A stretch of 64,000 nucleotides of DNA. It comes from CAYSSJ01 sp964433675. GTDB taxonomy: Bacteria; Cloacimonadota; Cloacimonadia; Cloacimonadales; TCS61. The notes beneath the pieces are model-generated. The model ran no database searches. It was given only the letters and a program-made list of their open reading frames with translations, and was not told the DNA's origin. The position numbers and the translations under genes are program-made. How positions within the stretch are numbered: position 1 is the first letter of the stretch; every line of letters starts with the position of its first letter. Positions 54,624 to 62,951 of this stretch are shown one piece after another. The DNA lies in assembly GCA_964433675.1 (NCBI GenBank), contig CAYSSJ010000014.1:1-64000 (forward strand). Reading direction: 5' to 3'.

Positions 54624-55032
54624 AATCCCACTCGATAAAATGGCGGAATATCAAGATAATGGAGCCCGCCACTTCTGTATAAATAGCAAAATTCAAAATC
54701 CAGATAAATACATTGGTAAATACTTCTGAACTGGAAAAGTAACCGTACATATCTCCGAACAAAAACCCGGTTTTAGAAAAACTGTAAATTAAGGCTGAAA
54801 ATATTATTATTATTCCAAAAAACTCAAGCCAATTGTATATCTTGTTTGTGAAAAGTCGCTGTTCAAATACCAATTCGAATATAACTACAATAGTTCCGAA
54901 GATAACTCCGGCCTGAAAACCACCACCCGGATACACTGCCCCATAAGAGAACATATAGAAACTGAATAACATAATGAAGGGGAATAATTTGGAAATTGTC
55001 GATCTCAAAATTACCGATTCTTTTAGCTCCAT
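54610..55032 (-). CDS. mrpB: Mrp-type antiporter subunit B (MnhB)
   Basis: 140 residues, four helices. The MnhB motif AVYPGGGFQAGVIFG is clear. Starts three bases after the stop of the PII-like gene and overlaps the MbhE-like gene. Confidence 0.9.
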   Translation of the reverse strand: MELKESVILRSTISKLFPFIMLFSFYMFSYGAVYPGGGFQAGVIFGTIVVIFELVFEQRLFTNKIYNWLEFFGIIIIFSALIYSFSKTGFLFGDMYGYFSSSEVFTNVFIWILNFAIYTEVAGSIILIFRHFIEWDYEEV

Positions 55033-55035
55033 CGT

Positions 55036-55374
55036 TTATTCCTTTTCTTTCGGACCGATGTAATATGCGCAGGGAAAAGCCATAAGCATTCCTGTATTCT
55101 TTTCAGAGAAATCTATACCATCTTTTTTACACACTTTCTCAAATCTTTGGATGATATCAAAATCCGGCACATAGCATATGCAGGTTTTATTGTAGACCAG
55201 TTCTTTCCCAAAAAGCCCCTCGACCGCTGAATACAAAGGTACAGTCTGTGCTGCCACATTCTCTATGCCTTCGCCATCCAGCACAGTACAATCGTACAAC
55301 TCAAACTCGATCAAAGTCGATACCAACTTCTTCAACAGTTTCTCGTTTTTTAAGACAATTATCATTATATACAT
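55036..55374 (-). CDS. Putative PII-like regulatory protein
   Basis: 112 residues, soluble. The pattern MIIVLKNEKLLKKLVSTLIE, a mid-region with a loop (TVPLYSAVEGLFGKE) and a closing GMLMAFPCAYYIG fits the ferredoxin-like fold of small PII-like/CutA proteins. Similarity is weak and judged from pattern only. No clear ribosome site; start could be three codons on. It lies inside the mrp operon between the EIIA-like gene and mrpB, which suggests a regulatory role in ion transport. Confidence 0.5.
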   Translation of the reverse strand: MYIMIIVLKNEKLLKKLVSTLIEFELYDCTVLDGEGIENVAAQTVPLYSAVEGLFGKELVYNKTCICYVPDFDIIQRFEKVCKKDGIDFSEKNTGMLMAFPCAYYIGPKEKE

Positions 55375-55382
55375 AAGACAAA

Positions 55383-55829
55383 CTAAGAATTCTCTTCGAA
55401 ATCTTTGATAAATGCAACGACCTGTTTCTTGTCTAAGGATGAAAAGGCTTTTCTTGATCCTTGTTCTGATAACATCCGAGTGAGATGGGCGGTAAAACTG
55501 AGATAGGTTCTGCTCTTTGAATGTGGAGTCAGGATGCAGAATATTGTCTGAACTGCCGGTCCTTTGGTATATTTCAATTTTTTGGGCATCAATCCTATCG
55601 CGACATGGATATCATCTACAGCATCCAATCTGGCATGAGTCAAACAGTATCCTTTTCCTAAGTTCACATCTTTCATCTGACCGATCAATTCTCTTTTAAT
55701 TTCGACTTTTTTCTCCGCTGGATAGTCCATAAGACATGCATCCAAAAGCTTTTTGAGAATTGCCTCATGTTTACGTTCGTTTATAATGATGATATGTTCT
55801 TCATTAATAAAAGACAAAAGATTTACCAT
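55383..55829 (-). CDS. PTS EIIA (PtsN-type) domain protein
   Basis: 148 residues, a single fructose/mannitol-type EIIA domain (PF00359 type). The phosphorylatable His is visible in GKGYCLTHARLDAVDD, followed by IHVAIGLMPKKLKY and FCILTPHSKSRTYLSFTAHL (18 residues of it typical). Such domains are phosphorylated by HPr/NPr and often regulate ion transport. No EIIB/EIIC is present, so a regulatory role for the antiporter is likely. Two bases after the DUF4040 gene. Confidence 0.82.
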   Translation of the reverse strand: MVNLLSFINEEHIIIINERKHEAILKKLLDACLMDYPAEKKVEIKRELIGQMKDVNLGKGYCLTHARLDAVDDIHVAIGLMPKKLKYTKGPAVQTIFCILTPHSKSRTYLSFTAHLTRMLSEQGSRKAFSSLDKKQVVAFIKDFEENS

Positions 55830-55831
55830 GA

Positions 55832-56080
55832 TTATTTTCCCTTCGTTTTTTTTATCGCTATCAAAAAGACCATCGTAGATAGACCCGTTCCCAAAGCAGC
55901 TTCAGTAATCGCTACATCCGGTGCTTTTAGCAAAAAATATTTCAGTGCCATCATCATGCTGAATAAGCTGAGAGCTATTAATGAATAGATCATTTTTTTG
56001 GAAAAAACTACCAGCAAAACAGCAATCAGCAGAAACAGAGTGATCAAATCGCTGAAACGGATCAGATCAGGAGTTATCAT
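55832..56080 (-). CDS. DUF4040/MbhD-like antiporter subunit
   Basis: 82 residues, three helices. The segment APDVAITEAALGTGLSTMVF is the hallmark of the DUF4040 piece found in MrpA/MrpB and as stand-alone MbhD. Overlaps mrpG by 14 bases. Here the MrpA C-terminal functions are in separate small proteins, as in archaeal complexes. Confidence 0.87.
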   Translation of the reverse strand: MITPDLIRFSDLITLFLLIAVLLVVFSKKMIYSLIALSLFSMMMALKYFLLKAPDVAITEAALGTGLSTMVFLIAIKKTKGK

Positions 56081-56366
56081 CCTCTTCCCCTTCCCTTACT
56101 TTCTTCAGATAAGAGAATCCCAACATATGTGCTACTATCGGTGATGTGAAGTACAAAAATACGATTATCAATATATATTTGATTACAAACTCAAGTTGAA
56201 AATTATATAGCATCAGACCGATAATGATAGTAACCGCACCTGTTACGCCACATTTGGTAGAAGCATGGAAGCGTAGCAGAATATCGGGAAAAATGATGGT
56301 TCCCAATATTCCGAAGACCATAACTCCCATACCAAGAATTATCGCTATATATGCTAAGATAACCAT
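56067..56366 (-). CDS. mrpG: Mrp-type antiporter subunit G (MnhG)
   Basis: 99 residues, three helices with the PhaG/MnhG motif GTIIFPDILLRFHASTKCGV. The longer frame from 56483 overlaps mrpF and lacks sense; the ATG at 56366 behind AGAGGAAT is chosen, two bases after the mrpF stop. Confidence 0.9.
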   Translation of the reverse strand: MVILAYIAIILGMGVMVFGILGTIIFPDILLRFHASTKCGVTGAVTIIIGLMLYNFQLEFVIKYILIIVFLYFTSPIVAHMLGFSYLKKVREGEEDDNS

Positions 56367-56368
56367 AA

Positions 56369-56611
56369 CTATTCCTCTGGAAAAAACTTGAGAAAAGCTA
56401 CAATCTCTGAAAATGATAATAATGCATAAATAATGGCAATATCCAGATAAAAGCTCTTCTCGTATATAACCGCAATAGTGCACATAATTAATATGATGTG
56501 TACAGATACTAAGCTAATACTCATCAATTTATCGTAAAATGTAGGACCTTTGAGTAGTCTATACATGCTACACAACATCAAAAATGCCAGAACATACGGG
56601 ATCAGCAACAT
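56369..56611 (-). CDS. mrpF: Mrp-type antiporter subunit F (MnhF)
   Basis: 80 residues, three helices, with the family motif YRLLKGPTFYDKLMSISL. Start overlaps the mrpE stop (TGATG). Confidence 0.9.
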   Translation of the reverse strand: MLLIPYVLAFLMLCSMYRLLKGPTFYDKLMSISLVSVHIILIMCTIAVIYEKSFYLDIAIIYALLSFSEIVAFLKFFPEE

Positions 56612-57126
56612 CAGCCAAAAATCCTGCTTAACATAAATTCAAGATCATTCTTTATCATTCTGCCTGCTTTCAGACTGTTGTAAGTCTTCATATCAAACCA
56701 ATGTACATAGATATGATTACCTTCCATCCACAAAGATAGCGTACCCGGAACCAGACTGATGGTATTAGCCAGCAATGTGCGACCTATATTGGATCTTAAT
56801 TTTGTTTTGATACGTACGATGCCGGGATTGTAATTGCCCGTTATCATCATCCTAATCAGAGCGATACTGCTAAGATAGCTTTGGATCATAACTATGAAGG
56901 CAAAGATAAAGATCAGATCGAAACGGAAGATAAAATCACTGCGATGAAAAGTATCATGCTCGAAAAAAATCGGGAAAGAATATAAAACGGAGAGTAAAGA
57001 AGCAACTACTCCCAAAGCAAAAGCAGCAAAATGAATTTCCTGAGTGAAAATGCACCAAGCAATAAAAGAGAGTAATAATAGCGTAATCACTTGAACCACT
57101 GGCAGATCAAAACGTAACAACTTCAT
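56611..57126 (-). CDS. mrpE: Mrp-type antiporter subunit E (MnhE)
   Basis: 171 residues: two to three N-terminal helices then a cytoplasmic domain with NPGIVRIKTKLRSNIGRTLL, ANTISLVPGTLSL and IYVHWFDMK, the MnhE pattern. First gene of the mrp operon, behind AAAAGGAG and a candidate promoter. Confidence 0.9.
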   Translation of the reverse strand: MKLLRFDLPVVQVITLLLLSFIAWCIFTQEIHFAAFALGVVASLLSVLYSFPIFFEHDTFHRSDFIFRFDLIFIFAFIVMIQSYLSSIALIRMMITGNYNPGIVRIKTKLRSNIGRTLLANTISLVPGTLSLWMEGNHIYVHWFDMKTYNSLKAGRMIKNDLEFMLSRIFG

Positions 57127-57142
57127 TTTTACTCCTTTTGTA

Positions 57143-57172
57143 AATTAAGCTGCCCATAGGTTTTTATGTCAA
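57143..57172 (-). promoter_or_regulatory. Candidate promoter of mrp operon
   Basis: On the minus strand TTGACA (57172-57167), 18-base spacer, TTAATT (57148-57143), 16 bases before the mrpE ATG. The -35 is perfect; the -10 is weak, and the short leader makes this tentative. Confidence 0.35.
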
Positions 57173-57246
57173 GAATTTTTGCTTCTCTTCTTCCGCTCCC
57201 TTTCAATTTTCACAAAATTCCCGTCTTACTTACCGTGTCCTTCGCA

Positions 57247-57271
57247 GGCAAGTTGCCATCTTGCCCTACTT
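57247..57271 (-). repeat. Dispersed 25-bp palindromic repeat, copy 2
   Basis: Related to 645-669 and 59100-59124. This copy has the longest arms (GGCAAG/CTTGCC) and abuts the stop codon of the following minus-strand gene at 57273. Confidence 0.6.
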
Positions 57272-57272
57272 T

Positions 57273-58640
57273 TCATTTGATCAGCAACATTTTTTTTATG
57301 TCAGTTTGATCATCTGTTATCATCCGATAAGAATAAACTCCCGTGCTGACAATATTTCCCTTGTCATTTTTACCATCCCAGACTATAGTATGATTTCCGG
57401 CTGGGAATTCTTCGCATGTCAAAGATCGAATTTTCTCACCTTTGATATTGAAGATCTCTATTGCTACTTGCCCGGCTGATTTCAATGAAAATAGGATATT
57501 TGTCTCCGGATTGAATGGGTTGGGATAATTCCCTAACAGCTTGGTAGTTGAAACGATAGGTTCGTCTGCATCCGTACCTTCGTAGGTATATTCTATTTCC
57601 ACTCGCTCCGATTCACCCAGATCATAAACCGCAGATACTTCGATCATATATGTGTGTCCAATTTCCAAAGTTATCCACTCTGTCAGGTCGAAATAATTTT
57701 CCTCAAACTGTGCTTCCAGTGTATCATCGACATAGAGATTATAGTGCGTGAACTCTGTGCCGGGATAGGGTTCCGGTGGTTCTATGGTACCTTCGCCGGT
57801 TTCCGGATCGATAGATATTTCCTGGGGTGGATTCAAAACCAGTATCCATTCCAGTTCAAAATCGACTCCATCGGTTACTACATCTTCTGCTACAACTACA
57901 TCTTCAATAATTTGCGGATAATAGTATTCCAGATCAGCAATTACATCATAACTGCCTGGTGCAATTTCTATCATGTAAATTCCATACTCGTCAGGGTTAA
58001 CCGTAATATTGCCGGCTGTTACTTCTACATCGGTGACATCACCTTCACCACCGTCCAAAGTTACCATCCCTTCTATGAATCCCGCATTTATACCGATAAC
58101 TTCTACATACGCTATAGTCCACCAGTTGATGTTAGCAGAATCTCCATCGAATGTCCAAGCTATCTGAAATGTCTCAGAGCCTACATCATCGGTAAGAATC
58201 ATGATCTCGTCAATCAGAGGACCAAAATTAACTGATGGGAAATCAACCACAGTAGTCCACTCCCCACCATCGCTTCTGGTTTCCAGACGAATTTCGTAGT
58301 CTCCATTATGATCATTAACTAAATGTGTTAACATCAAAAAAATAGCAGCATATTCCGAGGTATCCAACTCAGGTGTTATCAATCTTTGCACAGCTACGTT
58401 GGGGGGATTACCATAGAACTGCGCACCGTCATCTCCCTGTTGCCAGTTAATCTGTCCGGAAGTAGAAGTAACCTCCCATCCCACAGGAGGCCAATCTTCG
58501 GAAAAATCCTCTGCCAATAGTAATTCTCGCTTTTTTTGATCTGCCCCATTTTCGCCGCTCGGATTGATCCCTGAAACCTCGCTGCCTATTAGGACTACAC
58601 TAAATGTAAGTAATGTAACAATTATTACTGTTCTAAACAT
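57273..58640 (-). CDS. Secreted protein with choice-of-anchor-J-like and sorting domains
   Basis: 455 residues. N-terminal signal peptide (MFRTVIIVTLLTFSVVLIGS), then a jelly-roll domain starting EDFSEDWPPVGWEVTS like cleaved adhesin/anchor J domains, a carboxypeptidase-regulatory-like segment (GFIEGMVTLDGG ... GSYDVIADLEYYY), an FN3-like part (THYNLYVDDTLEA) and the FlgD-like sorting domain (NYPNPFNPETNILFS, ending KKMLLIK). No catalytic site seen; probably a surface or secreted binding protein. Confidence 0.82.
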   Translation of the reverse strand: MFRTVIIVTLLTFSVVLIGSEVSGINPSGENGADQKKRELLLAEDFSEDWPPVGWEVTSTSGQINWQQGDDGAQFYGNPPNVAVQRLITPELDTSEYAAIFLMLTHLVNDHNGDYEIRLETRSDGGEWTTVVDFPSVNFGPLIDEIMILTDDVGSETFQIAWTFDGDSANINWWTIAYVEVIGINAGFIEGMVTLDGGEGDVTDVEVTAGNITVNPDEYGIYMIEIAPGSYDVIADLEYYYPQIIEDVVVAEDVVTDGVDFELEWILVLNPPQEISIDPETGEGTIEPPEPYPGTEFTHYNLYVDDTLEAQFEENYFDLTEWITLEIGHTYMIEVSAVYDLGESERVEIEYTYEGTDADEPIVSTTKLLGNYPNPFNPETNILFSLKSAGQVAIEIFNIKGEKIRSLTCEEFPAGNHTIVWDGKNDKGNIVSTGVYSYRMITDDQTDIKKMLLIK

Positions 58641-58995
58641 TTTTTACCTCCCGTTTTTTTCTTACTCATCTTGGACTCCATTCTTATCTGGATATTTTCC
58701 ATAATACACTCTATCTCTCTTCTGTGAATGAGCTTAGTTTTTATTTAGTATATTTTTATCATTTCCTTAATTCCTGTCAAATCTTTTCTTTCATAATAGA
58801 TGAAAACACTACATTTATTCTTCTACATACCCTAAACCACACTAATCGGCTTGATGAAACACCAAATCCCCTGCCAGCCGTCACCCTGCCTGCCATTCCG
58901 TAGTAAAACGAAGGATGGAGTGATCCCGACTTGTCGGGATTGTATCGAAGGGTAACAAGTAAAACACCACACTCCCCAAGTTCACACTTCGATAC

Positions 58996-59053
58996 GTCCT
59001 GCACCTACTTTCTTTTTTCTTAGTTGGTATAGCCGGAAAAGTAGGTGCAGGAC
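58996..59053. repeat. 16-bp perfect inverted repeat
   Basis: GTCCTGCACCTACTTT (58996-59011) and its exact complement AAAGTAGGTGCAGGAC (59038-59053), separated by 26 bases. No T tract follows on either side. It could be a mobile-element relic or a structured RNA. Confidence 0.8.
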
Positions 59054-59099
59054 TACTCAGTGTGACAATCTTCTGACCCCTAAACATCTTCCTTGTCCT

Positions 59100-59124
59100 T
59101 GCAAGCTACCAAATTGCCCTACTT
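59100..59124 (-). repeat. Dispersed 25-bp palindromic repeat, copy 3
   Basis: Most diverged of three copies but keeps TTGCCCTACTT on the plus strand. Lies 12 bases past the stop of the GLUG-repeat gene. Confidence 0.5.
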
Positions 59125-59136
59125 TCTTCCACCATC

Positions 59137-60753
59137 TCACTTGAGTAGCAACATTTTTTTTACTGTGCTATCATTCCCCGTAGTTATCCGGTAGTAATAG
59201 ACGCCCGATGCTACATACCTGTCTCTGTTATCCCTGCCGCTCCAGACCATACTATGTTCGCCGGCAGGTAGATGATCGCTAAATAGATCTTTTATCTTCT
59301 GTCCCTTGATATTGTATATAGAAACAGAAACCGCTGCAGCAGACGAAAGACTGAACTCTATTGTTGTCTCCGGATTAAATGGATTGGGGTAGTTTCTCAC
59401 TTTGACCGGTGTAGCCGATACTAACATATCATCATCGGCAGAAACAGGTGGGATAAGGTCTTGAAGATACGGATAGCCGTCGTTGACACTATAATCCTCA
59501 TCAGCTGCCCAAATTTCTTCAAAATCCCAATCCATATAAGTATTCTGAGCATAAGGATAAGTCATCTCTTCGGTGGTTCGTCCTTCGCCACCGGCAGAAG
59601 TTGATTGACCGGAAGTAACAGTATCCCAGTAACTGTTTATCACTTCAGGATCATTACCAATATGACCTATCAAACCACCGCTATTATTGACCCCAATCAC
59701 ACTACCGTTACTATAGCAATGAGTTACAGGTGATGCGTACTCTATTATTCCAATCAAGCCGCCAACATATTCATCGGCTACTACACTACCGATATTGTAG
59801 GAATTGTTTATAGAAGTAGTAGTAATGTGACCTGCCAATCCACCAACTGCTTCTTCTCCGCTAACTTCACCGCTATTATATGAAAGGTTGACAGCGCTGC
59901 CGGTACTGTTTCCAATTAAACCCCCAACATTGCTCACACCGGAAACATCACCGGAGTTAAAACTTCCCTCGATAACACTACCGCCTAAGTTGGAACCCAC
60001 TAATCCACCAACGCTATTATCTCCACTGACTGTACTTTCATTATGACAACTATATATACTTGCCATACTATTAAGGCCTACCAAGCCTCCAATAGTAAAA
60101 GAGTTTCCGGTAACTATACCTTGGCTATAGCTGTTTTCGATACTACCGGTAAAACTGCTTCCTACCAGTCCGCCAACATTATTGTCTCCTGTAACAACTG
60201 CACTGCTATAGCTGTTTTTTACGGTACCACCACTTAAACCGATTAACCCACCGACGTTGGAAACACCATTTATACTGCCGGATGAAAAACAGTTTTCAAC
60301 TGTTAGATCAGGACTATCCCCTACCAAACCACCAACTAAGTTGTCGCCGGTGATATCTACATTAATCAGACCCAAATTGATAATAGATCCAAACATCACA
60401 GTTCCGAAAAGTCCGATAAAATTCGTCTCAGCACGGTTGATATAAATGCCGTCGATAACATAGTCCTGTCCATCATAAACACCAATAAAAGGATGCATCT
60501 CCTCACCTATCGGTTGCCAGCCCGCACCATCAAACCAATTCTCTGTCTCGGATGCATAGATATCCGCTGTTTGGATATAATGTTTATCCCATTCATTATT
60601 GTTATCACTTATCCAATACAGATTCTCCAAAGTTTCGATCTGATACGGGTCTTCTTCTGTGCCGCTGCCTGCTGCAGGTGCAACCGCTGTCTGGGCTAGT
60701 AAGGTTACATTAATAAACAATAGCAGTATTACTATTACGGTTAATTTGGGCAT
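59137..60753 (-). CDS. Secreted GLUG-repeat protein with sorting domain
   Basis: 538 residues. Signal peptide ending LLAQ, an N-terminal region (GSGTEEDPYQIETLENLYWI), then about nine GLUG-type repeats of 23-26 residues (NVGGLIGLSGGTVKNSYSS, NVGGLVGSSFTGSIENSYSQ and so on) forming a probable beta solenoid from about 150 to 400, and the C-terminal NYPNPFNPETTIEFS sorting domain ending KKMLLLK. GLUG repeats occur in large bacterial surface proteins; function unknown, possibly adhesion. Confidence 0.87.
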   Translation of the reverse strand: MPKLTVIVILLLFINVTLLAQTAVAPAAGSGTEEDPYQIETLENLYWISDNNNEWDKHYIQTADIYASETENWFDGAGWQPIGEEMHPFIGVYDGQDYVIDGIYINRAETNFIGLFGTVMFGSIINLGLINVDITGDNLVGGLVGDSPDLTVENCFSSGSINGVSNVGGLIGLSGGTVKNSYSSAVVTGDNNVGGLVGSSFTGSIENSYSQGIVTGNSFTIGGLVGLNSMASIYSCHNESTVSGDNSVGGLVGSNLGGSVIEGSFNSGDVSGVSNVGGLIGNSTGSAVNLSYNSGEVSGEEAVGGLAGHITTTSINNSYNIGSVVADEYVGGLIGIIEYASPVTHCYSNGSVIGVNNSGGLIGHIGNDPEVINSYWDTVTSGQSTSAGGEGRTTEEMTYPYAQNTYMDWDFEEIWAADEDYSVNDGYPYLQDLIPPVSADDDMLVSATPVKVRNYPNPFNPETTIEFSLSSAAAVSVSIYNIKGQKIKDLFSDHLPAGEHSMVWSGRDNRDRYVASGVYYYRITTGNDSTVKKMLLLK

Positions 60754-61131
60754 AAATAACTCCTCCCTTTTTTAACGATTTGTTCCGGTTTCTTAGCATT
60801 ACCATCTTTGCACCACCTCTGTATTCAAAACATTGTCTTACGCTGAGAACGATAAAATACATTGGCGATAAAATGTTCTCTCATGTTTCTTCCTCTTTTT
60901 ATTTCGAATTAATATCTTTCTCAAGATACCAATTTCTATAATGTTAATTTATATAATTAGAATTTGCTTGTCAAGTTTTTCGATGGACTTTCATAAGATG
61001 GAATGCCAATATGAATTTATATCCTGCTATCACACGCTTGAAGTTTGCTGTCTTTAACAATCAGGGTATTATGATATTTTTAAGATTATTAATCTATTTA
61101 ATCAACTTATTTCTTTGTAGATACAAATATG
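60754..61131. other. Intergenic, AT-rich
   Basis: 378 bases. A promoter candidate for the GLUG gene is listed separately. No gene or terminator recognised in the remainder. Confidence 0.5.
60948..60974 (-). promoter_or_regulatory. Candidate promoter of GLUG-repeat gene
   Basis: On the minus strand TTGACA (60974-60969), 15-base spacer, TATAAA (60953-60948). It lies about 195 bases before the ATG, which would give a long leader. Spacer is short. Confidence 0.35.
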
Positions 61132-62045
61132 TCATTGTTTGTTTCTTACCAATCTGGCGGGAATTGCATTTCTCTTCTGAGACAAATTAGCCAGAAGCAA
61201 GCTGACAATTACAATAGCGATACCTACAATCTGCACTGCAGAGAGTGTCTCTGTATGCATCAGGTATGCCAAAATGGAGGCAATAACCGGCTTGAGTAAG
61301 AAAAACATCGATCCGGTAACTACGGTAATATGCTTCAGTGCTTCAAAAAAGAGCAAGTAGGCAATACAGGTAACAAACAGTCCCAAATACAATATTGGCA
61401 GCACATCCGACACCGGAATCGAGATATCATTCCCACTTATAGCAGTTAAACCAAGCAAAAGCAGTGAACCGATAAAAAAAGAAAAACAATTGAAGATCAC
61501 ATTACCATAACGCTTTACATATTTCTTGGTAACTGCGATATATAATCCGATGAAAACGGCGGATAACACGCCGGTGATAATCCCCAGCTCTATGTTCACT
61601 GCATCGGAAAGTGCAATCTCCTGACCTCCGACTACCAGCATTATCCCCAACAAACCAAACACTATCCCGGCCATCTTGATCGTTGTAACTACCTCACGTA
61701 AAATAACCAGACCGAACAGAGCGGCAAATATCGGATTGGTACTTATCAGAATAGCTGCCAGGGAAGCCTTGCCAAAGAAGACGAAAATTGCAGAAGCAAC
61801 ATACTGAAACATACATTCAATATACCTGCCAGAGCAAAATACTTAAAGTCGCTCAGAGTTAGTTTCCGACTTTTATTCTTAATATTCCTGATAGCAAATG
61901 GGAGCATCACCAGCGCTCCGATGAAAAATCTATATCCGGTAATTGCCAAAGCGGACATACTCATGTTTTTGCTCACTACCTCGATTGTCGAAAAAAAGAC
62001 GATCGTAATAAAACAAAGTATATAAGCTTTCAGGATGTCACTCAT
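61132..62045 (-). pseudogene. EamA/DMT-family transporter, frameshifted
   Basis: Two adjacent minus-strand frames make one ten-helix drug/metabolite transporter. Frame 1 (62045-61746) encodes the start (MSDILKAYILCFITIVFFS to FALAGILNV) and then goes out of frame; frame 2 (from 61812 down) continues with FQYVASAIFVFFGKASLAAI and runs to KRNAIPARLVRNKQ. The switch needs a one-base insertion near 61812-61818, so either a one-base deletion has broken the gene or the read has an error. Together about 300 residues, the family's normal length. Three bases after xerC. Confidence 0.8.
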
Positions 62046-62048
62046 AGA

Positions 62049-62951
62049 TCAATCCTCTTTATTGCTACGCGGATGAGCTTGATCGTATGCTTTTTTTAGA
62101 TCGGTCAGAGTGAGATGAGTATAGAGTTCGGTAGTGGATAAATTGCTGTGTCCCAGCATCTCCTGCACTGCGCGAATATCTGCCCCGCGATTTAGCATAT
62201 GAGTGGCAAACGAATGCCTGATCGAGTGCGGACTGTAACCTTTCGTTTTGGCTATCAAGAGAATATAACGGTCGAGAATTTGACGGATCTCATCGGCAGT
62301 CAATGGTTTCCCGCTTTTGGAAAGGAAGATCGTATCATCGCTCTTTTCAGAATAGAATTGATTCCGAATCGATAGGAATTTCTTGATCGCTTTCATCGCA
62401 TCTTTTCCCACAGGTACTACTCGAATCTTCTTTCCCTTCCCGAGGATGCGGATGACTCGCTCGTTTGGATCCAAGCTGCCAATCTTACATTCAGCCACTT
62501 CACTGATCCGTAATCCACAAGAATAGATCAATTCCATTATCGCTCGATCTCGAACGCCGAATTTAGTCTCCAGATCCGGGATAGCGATCAATTGCTCTAT
62601 CTCTTTTTCAGAAAAGACTTTTGGCAGTTTCTGCTCGAATTTGGGAATTTTCAAATTCATAGATGGATTTATATCGATGTGTTTATTTTTTACACAATAA
62701 TCGAAGAAGTTTCGGATTGTCGTTGCCTTGCGTGCCAGAGTTCTATTCGAACGCCCCTCATTGCTCAATTTTCGTAAAAAATCGCGGATATATAAACGCC
62801 CGATCTCCTTAATCTTGACCTCTTTATCTTCGAAATATGTTCCCAGAAACTCCCGAAACTGCTCCAGATCACGCTCATAAGCTCGAAGGGTGTGTACCGA
62901 CATGTTTTGTGATCGTAAACTCTGAATATAATCTACTATTATTTGTTTCAT
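62049..62951 (-). CDS. Tyrosine recombinase XerC/XerD
   Basis: 300 residues. SAM-like N-terminal DNA-binding domain (SVHTLRAYERDLEQFREFL) then the catalytic domain with Arg in GLRISEVAE, Lys in GKGKKIRVVPVG, HSIRHSFATHMLNRG and LGHSNLSTTELYTHL with the nucleophilic Tyr. Resolves chromosome dimers at dif sites, or could serve an integrative role. The start overlaps the upstream stop (ATGA); a seven-codon extension is rejected. Confidence 0.93.
   Translation of the reverse strand: MKQIIVDYIQSLRSQNMSVHTLRAYERDLEQFREFLGTYFEDKEVKIKEIGRLYIRDFLRKLSNEGRSNRTLARKATTIRNFFDYCVKNKHIDINPSMNLKIPKFEQKLPKVFSEKEIEQLIAIPDLETKFGVRDRAIMELIYSCGLRISEVAECKIGSLDPNERVIRILGKGKKIRVVPVGKDAMKAIKKFLSIRNQFYSEKSDDTIFLSKSGKPLTADEIRQILDRYILLIAKTKGYSPHSIRHSFATHMLNRGADIRAVQEMLGHSNLSTTELYTHLTLTDLKKAYDQAHPRSNKED

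Larger units (their letters stand above)
58641..59136. other. Repeat-rich intergenic region
   Basis: 496 bases without a supportable gene; frames at 58777-59087 are artefacts of repeats. It holds ATCCCGAC-TT-GTCGGGAT near 58922-58939, a 16-bp perfect inverted repeat at 58996-59053, and copy 3 of the dispersed palindrome at 59100-59124. Confidence 0.6.

Noticed and set aside
58777..59087. Minus-strand frames of 68-75 codons
   Set aside because: They run through inverted repeats and palindromes; the apparent protein is repeat translation.
59165..60700. CRISPR-like periodic repeats
   Set aside because: The periodicity comes from degenerate GLUG-motif codons within one open frame, not from identical repeats with spacers.
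62049..62951. Integrase of a mobile element
   Set aside because: Sequence and length fit housekeeping XerC/D; no att-like repeats or cargo genes seen.
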